Assembly: GCF_004745955.1 (NCBI RefSeq)
Contig: NZ_SRLD01000001.1
Span: forward strand, 186,001-250,000
DNA length: 64,000 nucleotides
Reading direction: 5' to 3'
Origin: Hymenobacter elongatus
Lineage (GTDB): Bacteria > Bacteroidota > Bacteroidia > Cytophagales > Hymenobacteraceae
Positions 63,101-64,000 of the stretch are shown piece by piece. A program made the translations under genes and the position numbers. Every line of letters starts with the position of its first letter. The first letter of the stretch is position 1. The notes under the pieces were generated by a model, which had not been told where the DNA came from, made no database searches, and was given only the letters and a program-made list of their open reading frames with translations.

Positions 63101-64000
63101 TACTTCGCCCGCAAACAGGTTGAGCGAGTCCACCATCTGGTTCAGGTTCTGCTTCAGCTGCAGAAGCTCCCCCTTTACATCAACCGTAATCTTCTGGCTT
63201 AGGTCGCCTCGTGCTACGGCGGTAGCCACGTTGGCAATGTCTCGCACCTGACTCGTCAGGTTGGAGGCCATGTAGTTTACGTTGTCCGTCAGCTCCTTCC
63301 ACACACCGGCCACATTCGGCACGATGGCTTGGCCACCTAGGCGGCCTTCGGTGCCTACTTCCTGGGCCACGCGCGTTACTTCGCCCGCAAACAGGTTGAG
63401 CGAGTCCACCATCTGGTTCAGGTTCTGCTTCAGCTGCAGAAGCTCCCCCTTCACATCAACCGTGATTTTTTGCGACAAGTCGCCTTTTGCTACGGCCGTG
63501 GCGACGTTGGCAATGTCTCGAACTTGACTTGTCAAGTTCGAAGCCATGTTATTTACGTTGTCGGTCAAGTCTTTCCATACGCCCGATACGTTCGGAACCG
63601 AGGCCTGACCACCGAGCTTGCCTTCGGTGCCTACTTCCTGGGCCACGCGCGTTACTTCGCCCGCAAACAGGTTGAGCGAGTCCACCATCTGGTTCAGGTT
63701 CTGCTTCAGCTGCAGAAGCTCCCCCTTTACATCAACCGTGATTTTTTGGGTAAGGTCGCCTTTTGCTACCGCCGTGGCGACGTTGGCAATGTCTCGCACC
63801 TGACTCGTCAGGTTGGAGGCCATTGTGTTTACGTTATCCGTCAACTGCTTCCATACGCCACCCACGTTCGGTACACTGGCTTGGCCGCCGAGTTTACCCT
63901 CCGTGCCTACTTCCTGGGCCACGCGCGTTACTTCGCCCGCAAACAGGTTGAGGTTATCGATGGTCTTGTTAATGGTTTCGGCCATCACTTTGAAGTCGCC
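60167..64000 (-). CDS. poly-HAMP methyl-accepting chemotaxis receptor (5' end beyond the window)
   Basis: The frame is open to the right edge, so the true start is outside. At least 1277 residues are visible. The first roughly 740 are eight nearly identical 92-residue HAMP-type units ([20 protein letters not shown], then [20 protein letters not shown]), followed by a diverged ninth. A methyl-accepting signalling domain covers about 880-1160, with the tip [20 protein letters not shown]. The last 110 residues are a basic Arg/Pro/Lys-rich tail ending [10 protein letters not shown]. No membrane helix or ligand domain is visible; it could be a soluble receptor or have its sensor off-window. It is the first visible gene of the che operon. 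Confidence 0.9.
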   Translation of the reverse strand, partial: GDFKVMAETINKTIDNLNLFAGEVTRVAQEVGTEGKLGGQASVPNVGGVWKQLTDNVNTMASNLTSQVRDIANVATAVAKGDLTQKITVDVKGELLQLKQNLNQMVDSLNLFAGEVTRVAQEVGTEGKLGGQASVPNVSGVWKDLTDNVNNMASNLTSQVRDIANVATAVAKGDLSQKITVDVKGELLQLKQNLNQMVDSLNLFAGEVTRVAQEVGTEGRLGGQAIVPNVAGVWKELTDNVNYMASNLTSQVRDIANVATAVARGDLSQKITVDVKGELLQLKQNLNQMVDSLNLFAGEVTRVAQEVGTEGKLGGQASVPNVAGVWKELTDNVNYMASNLTSQVRDIANVATAVARGDLSQKMTVNVKGEILELKNILNQMVDSLNIFGDEVTRVAREVGTEGKLGGQANVPRVGGTWKELTDNVNTMAANLTSQVRDIANVATAVAKGDLTQKMTVDVKGEILDLKNILNQMVDSLNIFAGEVTRVAREVGTEGILGGQANVPSVSGTWKDLTDNVNTMASNLTSQVRDIANVATAVARGDLSQKVTVNVRGELLQLKENLNQMVDSLNTFGDEVTRVAREVGTEGRLGGQAVVPNVRGTWKDLTDNVNTMAASLTSQVRDIANVTTAVARGDLSQKVSVDVKGELLDLKDNINRMVDSLNIFAGEVTRVAQEVGTEGRLGGQANVPNVSGIWKDLTDNVNTMAANLTTQVRGIVKVVTGVSQGDLTQKLKLEAKGEVAELADTINRMVDDLNRLALEVSRVAKVAGVEGKLTERATVGGVSGSWKEIVDTLNDLIESIASPVLEVSRVVRAISEGDLTQKVEIQTAGDILAMSNALNIAVENLNELLGEINDSSQIVGESSEEMAAKGQEMSRVTVDVALAMQQMAEGAQNQALKTDQAFKLIEEIMQATKETAGKADIVNKSAILGEQTSQLGLKTVAEVVKNMEEISNAAAQTSKTIEVLSTRSQEISKSLGVITDIASQTNLLALNAAIEAARAGEAGRGFAVVAEEIRKLAEGSRKSASEIATLVEDVKKDTTSAATAISTMEGRVLKGKNATFEASSAFKNIATSSGETLRTSRDILTATEVQKTSIGDVVKYVEEVVAIAEQTASGTQQVASTAKQLSSSMQELTTSSQNLTDIADDLQVGLSAFQLMDDMLPEPEPEVLQRGLRRISTQRAAQQPAARAVSVTEPRERVSRRAAQPAPNRRNAADVPVRPANRNATAVAKLTAVDSPTPKTSQAPTRRTRPATPKPNDHPENENGKATSKARSKAKSK
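61880..64000 (-). repeat. 276-bp tandem coding repeats (HAMP units)
   Basis: Near-identical blocks recur every 276 bp, for example GCAAACAGGTTGAGCGAGTC at about 63113, 63389 and 63665. They encode the 92-residue HAMP units of the receptor. Several neighbouring units differ at only a handful of bases, while others have diverged, as expected from unequal recombination or gene conversion. Confidence 0.9.

Noticed and set aside
61880..64000. Regular 276-bp repeats considered as a CRISPR-like array
   Set aside because: The period is a multiple of three, the repeats are coding and in frame, and they translate to HAMP units without spacers.

Overview
The window looks like a chromosomal piece of a high-GC Bacteroidota of the Cytophagales, most like Hymenobacter. 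This rests on gene families common in that group (DUF4290, DUF3109, DUF547, DUF885, DUF177-L32-PlsX-FabH, arsenosugar radical-SAM genes), on TAnnTTTG-type promoter boxes, and on many short palindromic intergenic repeats. The genus is an inference, because no rRNA or tRNA gene was found.

1-8.5 kb: envelope and redox genes. These include a CarboxypepD_reg-like membrane protein, a methyltransferase-like membrane protein, a DUF547 protein, and a forward run of FAD oxidoreductase, small membrane protein, membrane 4Fe-4S protein and SUMF1/FGE-like lipoprotein. An alpha/beta hydrolase follows on the other strand. 8.6-17.4 kb: a BCP peroxiredoxin, three glycosyltransferases in a row, then a reverse-strand arsenosugar-type cluster (AhpD-like protein, ArsS radical SAM, rhodanese lipoprotein, TIGR04282-type transferase). 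An H-NOX gene follows that is complete except for one in-frame amber codon. 17.5-24.6 kb: an ECF sigma/anti-sigma pair, succinate-semialdehyde dehydrogenase, a repeat-rich gap, a YdcF-like protein, a thioredoxin-like protein and a DUF885 lipoprotein.

24.6-31.4 kb is the accessory region. It holds an 80-bp perfect inverted repeat in front of an XRE-type regulator, a secreted NucA-family nuclease lipoprotein, a Tat-exported cupin, an NTF2-like lipoprotein, an AT-richer stretch of unrecognised genes framed by three copies of one gene-start sequence, and a HIT hydrolase fused to a nuclease-A-inhibitor (NuiA-like) domain. The NucA-like nuclease and the NuiA-like domain lie about 4 kb apart and could be an enzyme and self-protection pair.

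31.5-43.4 kb is housekeeping: GreA, a D-2-hydroxyacid dehydrogenase, KsgA, PepA, PdxA, an orphan HigA-like regulator, DUF177-RpmF-PlsX-FabH, and EF-P-AccB-AccC. 43.4-49.1 kb holds a decayed ADP-ribosylglycohydrolase gene, a GH13 amylase with CBM20, and a complete ISAs1-family IS with 8-bp target duplications. 49.3-55.5 kb: UvrD/PcrA helicase, DUF4290, MurA (active-site Cys replaced by Asp), a holin-like membrane protein and an agmatinase-family enzyme.

55.6-64 kb is a reverse-strand chemosensory operon transcribed as poly-HAMP receptor, CheW, CheY, CheB, CheA, CheC. The receptor contains at least eight nearly identical 92-residue HAMP units and runs off the right edge. CheB has a degenerate receiver, CheA lacks a P2 region, and no CheR is visible.
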